Assembly: GCF_040958095.1 (NCBI RefSeq)
Contig: NC_091209.1
Location: 8,151,032-8,215,031, forward strand
Direction of reading: 5' to 3'
Origin: Procambarus clarkii
Lineage: Eukaryota; Arthropoda; Malacostraca; Decapoda; Cambaridae
Length of the DNA: 64,000 bases
Of the stretch, positions 35,643 to 45,966 are shown piece after piece; position 1 is the first letter of the stretch; each line of letters opens with the position of its first letter. Position numbers and translations under genes: made by a program. The notes under the pieces were generated by a model, which did not search any database, was not told where the DNA came from, and was given only the letters and a program-made list of their open reading frames with translations.

Positions 35643-37551
35643 CAAGTCAGTACTGTAATTATCAAGAGAAGGCACCAAACCGAGAAGGCTATGTAGCACC
35701 ATCAAATGTGCGGGATAATCAGAGGGCGCTAAATATCACCAAGGATGCCAATACGAGAACAGAAACGCACAAGGCGAATGATATCAAAAGTATTTGAGTC
35801 ACCAAGAATTCTATCGAGGGACAAGCGACCGCGAGGGGCGGTCGGAAAACATGACACACGCTCGTCCTGGAAGTCAGGACATTCAACAAGAATATGCACG
35901 ACTGTAAGAGGGACAATGCAATGTGGACAATAAGGAGCAGGGCGGCGCTCCATTAAGTGACCGTGAGTTAAACGGGTATGGCCAACACATAACCTAGCCA
36001 GAGCCGTTTCCCACTGCCGGTTACGGTGGCAGGAGGAAGGCCACTGGGACACACAACTCTTAAGAGTACGCAATTTGTTACCAATAACAGAAGACCAACA
36101 ACTCTGCCATCGGGCAAGGATGGAGGCATGAATAACTGGGTAAAAGTCGGAATAAGGAACACCTTTATGGGAGATGGGACAAGTGCGGATAGCTTCCTTA
36201 GCGGCAGCATCCGCGCGCTCATTTAAAGACACCAACATGGCTGGGAACCCAGCAAAATGCAACCGACTTATATTTACTGGAGATAAGAAACAGCCAATGT
36301 CGAATCTCGACAACCACCGGGTGGACCGGATGAAAGGACCCATACGCTATGAGGGCACTACGAGAGTCAACTACTACCACAAAGAAGGATTGACACCGGG
36401 AAAGCAGGAGACGAAGAGCATAGAGAATAGCATAAAGTTCTGCTGTGAAGATGCTAGCCTCCGGAGGAAGGCGACACATAAGTGTAGTCAGGAAAAACAA
36501 CAGAGTAGCCCACACCGTCAGCAGACTTAGACCCATCAGTGAAGATGGAAACTGAGTGGGAGTGAAGAAAAGTGCTCAAGGATGAGGCGTTTCAGAACTG
36601 TAGGAGGGATAAAAGCTTAGTGATGCAGGTCAGAAGTACAAAATTTGGGAAGGGGACCCTCCACGAGGGCAAGGATGGAACAATACGAGGAGAAACATTG
36701 GTAATATGAGCTGAAAGAATCCTGTAAGCGAGACAGACAGACAGAAAGAGGAAGGAGGTGAAGAGGAACAGGAACTACAGGAGGGGTAAAAGTCAAAGCA
36801 CGATAGAGCCGAGAGTGAGGATGCTGTAAGGATCTCGCAAGATAGTGAAGACAGTAGCGATCACGGTGATCCTGAAGAGAAAGCCAGTGTCAGCGTACAA
36901 ACTGAGGGTAGGAAGTGAACGAAAAGCACCAGAGCCGAGGCGCAACCCAGTATGGTGCAAAGGATCAAGACGGCGAAGAGTAGAAGGAGAAGCAGAAGAG
37001 TATGCAGGGCAACCATAATCGAGTTTAGACAGGACGAGAGAGGAATGTAAATAGTGGAGCGTGCGCCTATCCGCTCCCCAAGAAGTATGGGACAAAACCT
37101 TAAGTAGGTTAAAGGCCTTAGAGCATTCAACACGGAGGTAAGAGACATGGGGCGACCAAGACAAACGAGTGTCAAAGAATAACCCCAAAAGCCTCGCGGA
37201 ATCTTTGTACTGTACTCAAGGGGATGACCATAAAGTGACAGAGGGACGAAGAACAACCCGCTTCGTGAATTGCCTCCTCAAACACCCGGGCGTCGAAACA
37301 AAAGAAGGTCAAAAGAATAATCAAAACGGGCAAAAGGTCGGCAGGAAATGACAATTTTATAGGAGAAGAGGGGGGAGAAAAATGAAACACGAGGAAAAGG
37401 AAAAGGGGTCTGGCAAAATTGATAAAGGCAGCAGCAGGAGCATAAGGCTGCAAAAGGACAGAGGACTGACCCATGTAGCATCACACTCCGGCAGCTGCCC
37501 ACCAAGCCCCCCTCACGGCAGCAACAGGCCAGACAGCGAGGAGAAACTCAA
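35643..37551 (-). mobile_element. I-like LINE, copy 2: both ends kept, middle deleted
   Basis: The right part (about 37270-37551) matches the 5' UTR of the full-length copy at 57325-57603. The left part (35643 to about 37262) matches its ORF2 from the RT thumb to the 3' end. About 4.4 kb in between is missing, joined near 37262-37275. A 10-bp direct repeat, CACACAATGA, at 35633-35642 and 37552-37561 flanks the whole, so the internally deleted form or its parent was inserted as one unit. Coding remnants: RT-RNase H linker (36793-37188), RNase H (36219-36536) and the C-terminal domain (35729-36343). Confidence 0.88.
35729..37256 (-). pseudogene. I-like LINE ORF2 remnant in copy 2 (thumb, RNase H, C-terminal domain)
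   Basis: Pieces in three frames correspond to the second half of ORF2. One is a segment with LSWSPHVSYLRVECSKA and LSKLDYGCPAYSSASPS (36793-37188). The second is RNase H with RLPPEASIFTAELYAILYAL and VVVDSRSALIA, ending in CWVPSHVGVFK and a stop at 36219. The third is a frame starting at NERADAAAKEA that runs through PYSDFYPVIHA, GHTRLTHGHLMERRPAPYC and CPHC to SRIGILGDI at 35729. The RNase H break lies at exactly the same bases as in the full-length copy. The RT active site is absent. Confidence 0.85.
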
Positions 37552-37561
37552 CACACAATGA

Positions 37562-37845
37562 ACAAAAATATTCAATATTACATATCCTTGGAGTATACAA
37601 GACAATATAGTACTTAGTACAATACATTTTCAAATTAAAACAAAACATTACAAAATACCATCAATCTTAAAGTTCTTGGTTAACACTTTATACTTTGGAT
37701 AATTCAGTGTGATTACTCAAACTTAAAAAATACCATTCAACTGTTATTTTAATAACTTTTATGTTACAGAGTACAGTTTTGAATTCAATGGTAAAATGCA
37801 CAGCAGCTAATTGCAGTTCTTAATTTGTATGTCTAATATTTTAAC
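37562..37845 (-). other. Probable 3' UTR of the host gene
   Basis: AT-rich sequence directly downstream (minus strand) of the terminal exon's stop codon. An ATTAAA variant polyadenylation signal lies at 37748-37753 on the minus strand. LINE copy 2 begins at 37551, immediately beyond. No transposon is recognised within this stretch. Confidence 0.45.
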
Positions 37846-37938
37846 CTATGGGTAAAAGATCTTGGCTTTTATGGGTGTATCATTCTTGTCAGAAACTTCC
37901 ACCAGCAGTTGGTGAATGTCTGAGACTGACCGCTTCAT
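37846..37938 (-). CDS. Terminal exon of a host tetraspan membrane protein gene
   Basis: On the minus strand the splice acceptor GACTGCTTTATTACAG precedes ATGAAGCGG. The frame then runs 30 residues, MKRSVSDIHQ to AKIFYP, to a TAG at 37846-37848. It starts in phase 0, which matches the phase-0 donor of the exon at 46449-46649, so the spliced protein would read from RAHYLD into MKRSVSDIHQ. The segment is polar and would form the cytoplasmic tail after the last membrane helix. It sits next to a CR1 fragment in the intron. The link is by splice signals and phase only; transcript evidence would settle it. Confidence 0.6.
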   Translation of the reverse strand: MKRSVSDIHQLLVEVSDKNDTPIKAKIFYP

Positions 37939-37977
37939 CTGTAATAAAGCAGTCATTTTAGTAACACAGAATACAGC

Positions 37978-39392
37978 AATATTCGAGACTTCATTGTGCA
38001 CAGGATTCTTAGCAGATATATGGAAAAAGGCAAACATAGTACCAATCTGTAAAAATGGTAGTCATGAAGAACCTCTACATTATGTACCCATATCATTAAC
38101 AAGCGTGGTAGTTAAAACACTTGGAAATAATAGTTAAAGCCAAATTGGTTGAACACCCAGAGAGTAACGGCATAACAGACAGACAATATGGGTTTTCGAA
38201 CAGGAAGATCCTATATAACACCTAAACACCTACTTAATTTTTATGAGAGAGCCACAGAGCTACAACAGGAAAGATGGTTGAGTTGACTGTGTGGACCTAA
38301 AAAACAAGGCTTGACAGTCCCACACAAGAGACTGTTCTGGAAACTTGAACATGCTGGAGGGGTGATGGGACACTGATGACATGGATAAAAGATTTTCTAA
38401 ATGAGACAGACGAGGGCAGTAATTAGAGACAATGTGTCTGACTGGAGGAGTGTTACGAAGCAGAGTACAGTACCACAGGGTTCAGTTCTTGCACCAGTAA
38501 TGTTCATCATCTACATAAATGATTTACCAGAAGGAATACAGAATTGTATGAACATGTTTGTGGATGATGCTAAGATACTGGGAAAGATAGGAGATGCAGA
38601 AGATTATAATACCGTTCAAACTGATCTAGATAAAATAAGTGCTTGGAGCGTTAAGTAGCAAATGGAATTCAGTGAATAAATGACATGTTATTAAATGTGG
38701 AATTGGAGAAAATAGACCACACACAACTTACAAATTAAGTGGAAAGGAGTTACAGAACTCTAATAAAGAATGAGACCTAAGGGTGGTTTTTGGATAGTAA
38801 GCTGTCACCAGAGGAACACAAAAAACATTGTCGGAAGAGCGTATGCGTAGTTTTCCAACTTCAGACTTGCTTTTATTTACTATACAGTATACAGATGGTG
38901 AAATACCAATGAAACTGTTCATGACTTTTGTGAGACCAAAATTGGAATACGCGGCAGTTGTATCGTGCCCATATCTCAAGCAGCACACAAACTGGAAAAA
39001 GCGCAAAGGCATGCTACAAAATGGCTTCCGGAACTGAAAAACCAGTTACGAGGAGAGACTAGAGGTGTTAAACGTGCCAAAATTAGAAGATGGAAGAAAA
39101 AGAGGTGATATGATAACCACTTACAAAATACTAAGAGGAATCTACCAAATTTACGAAGAGGAATTCCTGAAACCAGCAACTTCACGAACAAGAGGACACC
39201 GATTCAAGCCAAGGAAACAAAGGTGCTGAAAAAATATTAGAAAGTTTTCTTTTGCAGTGGTAAATGGTTGGAACAAGTTAATTGAGAAGGTGGAGGCCAA
39301 AACTGTCAGTAGTTTCAAAGTGTTATACGACAGTACTGGGAAGATGGGACACCATAAGTATCTAATCCTGTAACTACACTTAGGTAATTATA
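37978..39392 (+). mobile_element. CR1-like LINE, decayed 5'-truncated copy
   Basis: Starting within the RT fingers (SLCTGFLADIWKKANIVPI), the copy follows the complete element at 41656-45882. It keeps VPQGSVLAPVMFIIYINDLP and MFVDDAKILGKI (near 38460-38590; FADD has become FVDD), then FMTFVRPKLEYAAVV (38920-38960), RTRGHRF and the tail GTAACTACACTTAGGTAATT at 39369-39388. Many stops and frameshifts break it. No target duplication is evident. Confidence 0.9.
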
Positions 39393-39641
39393 TGTATTAA
39401 AAGATACTGTATACTGTACCTGTATTGGACCATTAGTAACACTGAACATATAAGCGTTATAGATATTCTATACTAAATTAGCATAATCAATTGTTCAAAT
39501 GAAATGAAAAATAACTAGGTCTGTCAACTTTTCAATACTATTATACTGTACATACAATCAGCATGTTTCACTGACAGAGCTCTCGTGATGGCAGATGAGA
39601 CAGATACTATGAGCTGTCACTTAAATTTGTAGTTACCTCAA
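39393..39641. other. Unassigned AT-rich spacer
   Basis: About 250 bp of intron-like sequence between two CR1 fragments; nothing recognised. Confidence 0.4.
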
Positions 39642-39861
39642 TGAAATTACCTAATAGTTTTTAGGATGAGAGCTATGCTCATGGTATCCCGTCTTCCCAG
39701 TATTCTTTGTCAAATAACGCTTTGAAACTGCTGACTTCTTTTGGCCTCCTCCACCTTCTCACTTAACTTGTTCCAACTGTCTACCACTAATTACAAAAGA
39801 AAACTTTCTAGTATTTTTTTGGCATCTTTGTTTCTTTAGTTTGAATCTGTTCTCTTGTTCT
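39642..39861 (-). mobile_element. CR1-like LINE 3' fragment, minus strand, left part
   Basis: Reverse-complement reading gives the last part of CR1 ORF2 and its 3' UTR, with RTREQIQTKETK-like and KALFDKEYWEDGIP-like residues. A second part of the same fragment, encoding FLKPGT, lies at 41453-41476. The two were separated by a piggyBac insertion at a TTAA. Confidence 0.85.
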
Positions 39862-40309
39862 TTAACCCTCAAACCGCTAGGGGCCCAAATGGAATTCACA
39901 CCCACAGGCGCAACAAAAAAAAAATCCAAAAAATTCTTTCGTCTTATAGAAGTATTCATTTTTGTTCCCTGATCACGGAAAAAATAACAAAAAAATCGTA
40001 GGTGGCATATTTTAGCCGCAATAAGGTAGGGAAGTGTGGCAAAAAAGGGGCGTTGGCAGAACCTTCGCCAGACGAGGTCTACTCCGCCCGAGCTGTCAGA
40101 CGGCAGTTGTCACAAATATATTATTACCTAATTATTTCAATGTCTCTGATTTTTTCTTAGTTTTTTTGCAGTAATATTATTCCATACAGTGAATTGTGGT
40201 ATATTTATATTATAAAATGTGTGAACCATCGCTGTACTCAAAATTATGGTGTGCATATTAGTGATTCAATTATTATGTTCATAAAACAATAAACAAATAG
40301 TTTTGCTGT

Positions 40310-40985
40310 TGTTACACTATATACACAGGTTATATATAAGTATCTGCATGTTTTGTACACCATAACGAACTACTAAGTTGGTCTTGTGAGTCAAAAAGCA
40401 ATGAGGAGTGACCGCCAAACACCAGCGAGCCACTCACTGCCACTCCCTCCCTCAACACCACCTCACTCACCCTCATTTACCTCCCACAATACTCTTTCTG
40501 TATTTATTCACTATACACAGATGTTATATATACGTATTTACATGTTTTGTTCACCATAACTGTACATCTAAGCTTGTATGGTGAGTAAAGGCCATAAGAC
40601 GTAGCTACTCACACAGTCAGCTGATCGGCGGCCGCCCTCAAGGCCAGACGCACTAATATTTGTCATCCAACAATATTGTTTGTGGTGTTATTACGCTATA
40701 TACACACATTATATATAAGTATCTACCTGTTTTATTCACTATACCTGAACAAATAAGCTGGTATGGTGCCCAAAGACCATAGTGGCCATCAGTAAACAAC
40801 ATGCCAAGTAGTGCAGACGACGCTCCTCCCTCACCAAAATGGCGGCTCCCAACCTACTCCTCTCGCTGTTATCTCACACTATACACACGTTATATATAAG
40901 TATCTACATTTGTGTTCACCATATCGAACCACTAAGCTGGTATGGTGAGTGCAGTCAATAAATGGTGACCACACACAGTCAGAAA
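40310..40985. repeat. Four internal repeats of about 185-195 bp in the non-autonomous piggyBac
   Basis: Similar blocks, each with CTATA(TA)CACA, TTATATATAAGTAT, a CATGTTTTGT-like stretch, CACCATA and TAAGCTGGTATGGTG, begin near 40314, 40509, 40693 and 40878. The spacing (195, 184 and 185 bp) shows that the interior grew by tandem duplication. Confidence 0.85.
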
Positions 40986-41373
40986 ACGACGCCACAACCC
41001 TCCCTCCCACAGCATTACTCCTCCCTCCATGGAGCACAGCGCTAAATATCACCACAATCCTGCTATTATCAGAATCCTGGTCAGTTTTATCACAGTCAGG
41101 GGGCTTCAGTAATACTATCACTGCTAAATAATAGCAGTATCATTTATATTATGGTATTTGTAGGCGATGCTGTGGTCACAAGCTGAACAGCGGTGCTGTG
41201 AGCTCGTGCTGCGTGCGCCAGCCTTGGTGGCTTGCTCAATACTGACGCTGTAACACCCAAGAATGTTGGCCTGGATTTTTTTTCTAGGTGGCATCTGGCA
41301 ACTATCGGTCGTGGCTGTACTATAGCTGCCCCTATCCCAGGCGGGGAGTTTAAATTATAGCGCTAGACACGAA

Positions 41374-41448
41374 ATCATATATAAATGATGTGCGCGGTTT
41401 CGGTTTTGTCACTGATATCATTTATATATGATATGCGCGGTTTGAGGG
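41374..41448. other. Repeated dyad plus GCGC motif at one end of the non-autonomous piggyBac
   Basis: ATCATATATAAATGAT followed by GTGCGCGGTTT (41374-41400) is echoed by ATCATTTATATATGAT followed by ATGCGCGGTTT (from 41418). This gives two near-palindromes next to the terminus. Such subterminal repeats in DNA transposons often bind transposase; that role is inferred. Confidence 0.7.
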
Positions 41449-41452
41449 TTAA

Positions 41453-41476
41453 GTTCCTGGTTTCAGGAACTTTTCT
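41453..41476 (-). mobile_element. CR1-like LINE fragment, right part (split by piggyBac)
   Basis: Encodes FLKPGT on the minus strand, directly continuing the CR1 fragment that ends at 39861 once the piggyBac element and one TTAA are ignored. The 5' truncation lies at about 41476. Confidence 0.7.
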
Positions 41477-41550
41477 GTGTGTGTATATATGGTAATGCAT
41501 GTAATGAAATAACCATGTGTTGAAAATGTACGAAAACATTATTTACAGTA

Positions 41551-41552
<2 letters not shown>

Positions 41553-41645
<93 letters not shown>

Positions 41646-41655
41646 TGTGTGTGTG
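41553..41655. repeat. (AC)45 microsatellite followed by (GT)6
   Basis: Uninterrupted AC dinucleotides at 41553-41642 are followed at once by GTGTGTGTGTGTG (41643-41655), so the last part can fold back on itself. The run lies just upstream of the nearly intact CR1 element. Confidence 0.97.
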
Positions 41656-41876
41656 GGAGGTGAGGTGAAGCTGGAGGAGGCAGAAGTCACACTGCAGCAA
41701 GCTCCTGGAAATATCGAATTACCTAAGTAGTGGGAACAGGTTGAGGGCTACAGTGGTGTCCCAGGTTACATAAAGGTTCAGGGAAGAGTAAAAGCAAATA
41801 AAATACAATAAACAAGTAAAACTGAGTGAAAATAGTCGAGTGGAAAAGTTTGTTTTGGTCTAGAACAAAATCAAAG

Positions 41877-42959
41877 ATGGCCGCCGCCACCACCCCCACT
41901 GAGAAGGTAGACACACCATCAGATGATGGTTTCAAAGGATTCTCAACACAAGATATAAGGAAAGGAGGTGTTCTTGGCAGGTTAGAGATAATTGAGGACA
42001 TGCAAATGAAGTATGAAGAAAAAGTGCTTAAATTAGAAGAGGACAATGGAGGTCTTTGGAGTGAGCTTTGCACTCTAAAAGGGAGTATGCTGCAACAAGG
42101 TAAGATTATTACTGCATTAACAGACAAGGTAACAAATCAGGAGGAGCAAATCAAGGAACTAGTGAAAGAAAATGAGGCATGGAAAGTGAAGTGTGGTGAC
42201 TTTGAAGAAATAAACAAAAAGATAGACTCATATGGTGAACAACTCCAAGCAAGCCTAAGGGCTAACATAGAGTTAGGTAAGGATCTCCAACTGGAAACTT
42301 CACTGACAACTCACATAGAGGAGGTGAATAAAGAACTAGAAAAGTATAAAGAAGAAATAAAAGCGACATATGCTCAAGTTGTAAAAGAGAAAGAGACTAT
42401 CAAAGAAGTGTGTTCGGAAGTCAAAACCAGAAATGACCAACAAGAAGCAGAAATTAGGCAAGCAATTAGGAAAGAACTGGTTACCAACAGTAAACTGGTA
42501 CAAAACACTGCAGATAGAACTAAGTCCATAATCATTTTTGGATGTTTAGAGAAGGAAATTTCATCTAGGGTGGACCGAGCGGCAGAAGAGATGAAAATCA
42601 TAGAGAAAATAGTAGGTTTAGGAGAAGGCTCAAAGGAAAATGTCAGTGATTTTAGAAGAATAGGAAAATATGAGAAAGAAAAGAACCGCCCCTTAAGGGT
42701 GACCTTTAATGGAGTGAAAAACATGATGGAAGTGCTAAGAAATGCCAGGAATCTGCAGAGTGATGAGGTTGGCAAATCTTGGTCAATAAGACAAGACCTC
42801 TCCAAGGAAGACAGAGAAAAGCTGAAAATGAACTTAATTGAGGCAAAACGTCTAAATGGGGATAGAAATGAAGAAGACAGAAATTCTTTTTTTTACAAAG
42901 TGACAGGGACTGGAAAGCTTGTGAAATGGTACATAAAAACAAAGCAACAAGATCAGTAG
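41877..42959 (+). CDS. CR1-like LINE ORF1 protein (coiled coil, RNA-binding type)
   Basis: A 360-residue protein. The ATG at 41877 is chosen because it has a good context (AAGATGG); the frame is open upstream without an ATG. Residues up to about 215 are strongly charged with heptad-like spacing (KYEEKVLKLEED, ELVKENEAW, EVNKELEKYKEE), indicating a long coiled coil that would trimerise or dimerise. A segment around SIIIFGCLEKE to RPLRVTFNGVKNMM looks like an RRM-type fold. The C-terminus has IRQDLSKEDREKLKMNLIEA, a basic domain common in LINE ORF1 proteins. Its role would be to coat element RNA. No frameshift is seen, so the product could still be made if transcribed. Confidence 0.85.
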   Translation: MAAATTPTEKVDTPSDDGFKGFSTQDIRKGGVLGRLEIIEDMQMKYEEKVLKLEEDNGGLWSELCTLKGSMLQQGKIITALTDKVTNQEEQIKELVKENEAWKVKCGDFEEINKKIDSYGEQLQASLRANIELGKDLQLETSLTTHIEEVNKELEKYKEEIKATYAQVVKEKETIKEVCSEVKTRNDQQEAEIRQAIRKELVTNSKLVQNTADRTKSIIIFGCLEKEISSRVDRAAEEMKIIEKIVGLGEGSKENVSDFRRIGKYEKEKNRPLRVTFNGVKNMMEVLRNARNLQSDEVGKSWSIRQDLSKEDREKLKMNLIEAKRLNGDRNEEDRNSFFYKVTGTGKLVKWYIKTKQQDQ

Positions 42960-42994
42960 TGGAAGGGGGAGTAAAGAGCAAAGGAAAAGGGAAC

Positions 42995-45838
42995 ATGTTC
43001 CTGAAAATTGTATATACCAACATAGATGGAGTGAGGTCAAAAACTTTGGAGTTGCAAGATATAATCCAGCTTAGGGTCCCAGATATTGTTGCATTATCAG
43101 AAACGAAACTTGAAGGAAATATAATAAATGAAGTCATATTCCCAAGAGGCTACTCAGTTTGGAGACGTGACAGGAAAACTAGGAAGGGAGGAGGAGTGGC
43201 TGTACTGGTGAAAAAACACCTGAAGGTAAAAGAGTTAATATTTGAAAACCCTCGAGATATTGACATAATGGCATTGCAGGTCTGGAATCAGGATGATAAC
43301 CTGATAATTGTAAATACCTACAGCCCACCAGCAAGCAACACGTGGACAAAGGAAGAACTGGATGACAAACGAGAGGGCCTCATAATGGTCATGAGAGATA
43401 TTATTGTACAAGCAGATAAAGATAAATCACGACTGTTGATACTGGGGGACTTCAACTTTAGAGCAATAGACTGGGAGGCCTATGAAGCAAGAACGGAGGA
43501 CTTTTGGACATGCAGATTTGTGAACCTCATTCTGGAGACATTCTTGTATCAACACATAAAGCAAGCCACAAGAATGAGGGAAGGAGATATACCGTCAGTA
43601 CTGGATCTAGTATTCACCAGGAAAGAAGAAGAGATTTTTGACATCCAGTACCTTCCTCCCTTGGGAAAGAGTGATCACGTCCTGTTAGACATTAAATATG
43701 CTTTAAGATATCATCTAGAAGAAAATGGGGACATTGAAACAGTTGATAAACTCGATTTAAAGAGAGGCAACTATGGGGAACTTTGAAATTTTTTTAATGA
43801 GTGTAATTGGACAGAATTGTTGCTAGGCAGGGAAGTAAATGAAATGTATGCCAAATTTTTAAAACTATACGAGGAAGGCACACAAACATTCATACCAAAA
43901 CAGAGATGCAGGACCAAAAAACAGGATTGGTTCGACAGAAATTGTGAGAGGGCAAGAGACCAAAAGACACAAAAATGGAATCAGTATAGGAAGAGGCCAA
44001 ACCCCCAAACATACCAGCGATACAAAGATGCGAGAAACAATTATACAGCAGTAAGGAGAGAGGCAGAAAGAAATTTTGAAAAAGGGATAGCAGATAAATG
44101 TAAAACAGAACCGGGCCTATTCTACAAATTCATAAACAACAAATTGCAGGTAAAGGATAATATCCAGAGGTTGGAAATGGGAAACAGATTCACGGAAAAT
44201 GAAAAGGAAATGTGTGAAACATTAAATGAAAAGTTCCAAAGTGTGTTTGTACAAAATGAAATCTTCAGAGAACCAGACACAATAAGAATTCCAGAGAACA
44301 AAGAGCGGATAGAGGTGTCTAGAGATGAAGTGGAAAATATGCTAAAGGAGCTCGGGAGGAACAAAGCAGCTGGCCCAGATGGCGTTTCACCATGGGTTCT
44401 GAGAGAATGTGCATCTGAGCTCAGCATTCCACTTCACCTGATCTTTCAGGCATCCCTGTGTACAGGAATCGTAGCAGACGTGTGGAAACAGGCTAACATA
44501 GTTCCAATCTACAAAAGTGGCAGCAGGGAAGACCCCCTCAATTATAGACCTGTATCATTGACAAGTGTAATAGTGAAAGTATTGGAAAAGCTAATCAAAA
44601 CTAAATGGGTAGAACACCTGGAGAGAAATGATATAATATCAGACAGACAGTATGGTTTTCGATCAGGAAGATCCTGTGTATCGAATTTACTCAGTTTCTA
44701 TGATCGGGCCACAGAGATATTACAGGAAAGAGATGGCTGGGTTGACTGCATCTATCTGGACCTAAAAAAGGCTTTCGACAGAGTTCCACATAAGAGGTTG
44801 TTCTGGAAACTGGAAAATATTGGAGGGGTGACAGGTAAGCTTCTATCATGGATGAAAAATTTTCTGACTGATAGAAAAATGAGGGCAGTAATCAGAGGCA
44901 ATGTATCGGAATGGAGAAATGTCACAAGTGGAGTACCACAGGGTTCAGTTCTTGCACCAGTGATGTTTATTGTGTACATAAATGATCTACCAGTTGGTAT
45001 ACAGAATTATATGAACATGTTTGCTGATGATGCTAAGATAATAGGAAGGATAAGAAATTTAGATGATTGTCATGCCCTTCAAGAAGACCTGGACAAAATA
45101 AGTATATGGAGCACCACTTGGCAAATGGAATTTAATGTTAATAAATGTCATGTTATGGAATGTGGAATAGGAGAACATAGACCCCACACAACCTATATAT
45201 TATGTGAGAAATCTTTAAAGAATTCTGATAAAGAAAGAGATCTAGGAGTGGTTCTAGATAGAAAACTATCACCTGAGGACCACATTAAGAATATTGTGCA
45301 AGGAGCCTATGCAATGCTTTCTAACTTCAGAATTGCATTTAAATACATGGATGGCGATATACTAAAGAAGTTGTTCATGACTTTTGTTAGGCCAAAGCTA
45401 GAATATGCAGCTGTTGTGTGGTGCCCATATCTTAAGAAGCACATCAACAAACTGGAAAAGGTGCAAAGACATGCTACTAAGTGGCTCCCAGAACTGAAGG
45501 GCAAGAGCTACGAGGAGAGGTTAGAAGCATTAAATATGCCAAAACTAGAAGACAGAAGAAAAAGAGGTGATATGATCACTACGTACAAAATAGTAACAGG
45601 AATTGATAAAATCGACAGGGAAGACTTCCTGAGACCTGGAACTTCAAGAACAAGAGGCCATAGATTTAAACTAGCTAAACACAGATGCCGAAGAAATATA
45701 AGAAAATTCACCTTCGCAAATAGAGTGGTAGACGGTTGGAACAAGTTAAGTGAGAAGGTGGTGGAGGCCAAGACCGTCAGTAGTTTCAAAGCGTTATATG
45801 ACAAAGAGTGCTGGGAAGACGGGACACCACGAGCGTAG
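42995..45838 (+). pseudogene. CR1-like LINE ORF2 (endonuclease-reverse transcriptase) with one stop codon
   Basis: One continuous frame from MFLKIVYTNIDG to the TAG at 45836-45838, interrupted only by TGA at 43784-43786. The next bases stay in frame, so a single C-to-T change of an arginine CGA codon is a likely cause. The N-terminal part is an APE-type endonuclease: YTNIDGVRSK, ALSETKLEG, LLILGDFNFRAIDW, SVLDLVFT, KSDHVLLDI. The rest is reverse transcriptase: AAGPDGVSPWVL, NYRPVSLTS, YLDLKKAFDRVPH, GVPQGSVLAPVMF, and the catalytic FADD at about 45020-45031. A C-terminal basic RTRGHRFK domain follows. An in-frame ATG at 42926 overlaps the end of ORF1; either may start ORF2. There is no RNase H. 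The stop separates endonuclease from RT and should inactivate it. Confidence 0.92.
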
Positions 45839-45879
45839 CTCTCATCCTGTAACTACACTTAGGTAATTACACTTTGGTA

Positions 45880-45882
<3 letters not shown>

Positions 45883-45964
<82 letters not shown>
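45883..45964. repeat. (AC)41 microsatellite at the LINE 3' end
   Basis: Pure AC dinucleotides directly follow the CR1 3' end (GGTAATTAC). They may have expanded from the LINE tail or be the second half of an AC target tract. Confidence 0.97.

Positions 45965-45966
<2 letters not shown>

Larger units (their letters stand above)
39866..41448 (-). mobile_element. Non-autonomous piggyBac element, 1,583 bp
   Basis: The element is bounded by TTAA at 39862-39865 and 41449-41452. Its terminal inverted repeat is CCCTCAAACCGC (39866-39877) and GCGGTTTGAGGG (41437-41448). It sits inside a minus-strand CR1 fragment whose two halves flank it, so the boundaries are firm. No transposase is encoded. Both ends resemble those of the coding piggyBac element at 60239-63156. 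The left end shares CACAGGCGCA, A-runs and CTGATCACGG with that element's right end. The right end shares the arrangement of GCGC plus two imperfect palindromes with its left end. It is therefore placed here in reverse orientation and is probably mobilised by that transposase family. Confidence 0.92.
41656..45882 (+). mobile_element. CR1-like LINE with full-length ORFs, nearly intact
   Basis: An element with 5' UTR, ORF1 and ORF2 (endonuclease plus reverse transcriptase), and a 3' UTR ending TAACTACACTTAGGTAATTAC. ORF1 is open; ORF2 is broken by only one in-frame stop. The CR1-like assignment rests on the APE-type endonuclease, the RT motifs, the C-terminal RTRGHRFK...FANRVVDGWNKL block and the absence of RNase H. 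(AC) microsatellites lie on both sides. No ordinary target duplication can be read, which is typical of CR1 or of insertion into an AC tract. The exact 5' boundary is uncertain. Confidence 0.9.

Noticed and set aside
41463..41690. Minus-strand frame with a valine/cysteine run
   Set aside because: It is a translation of the AC microsatellite.
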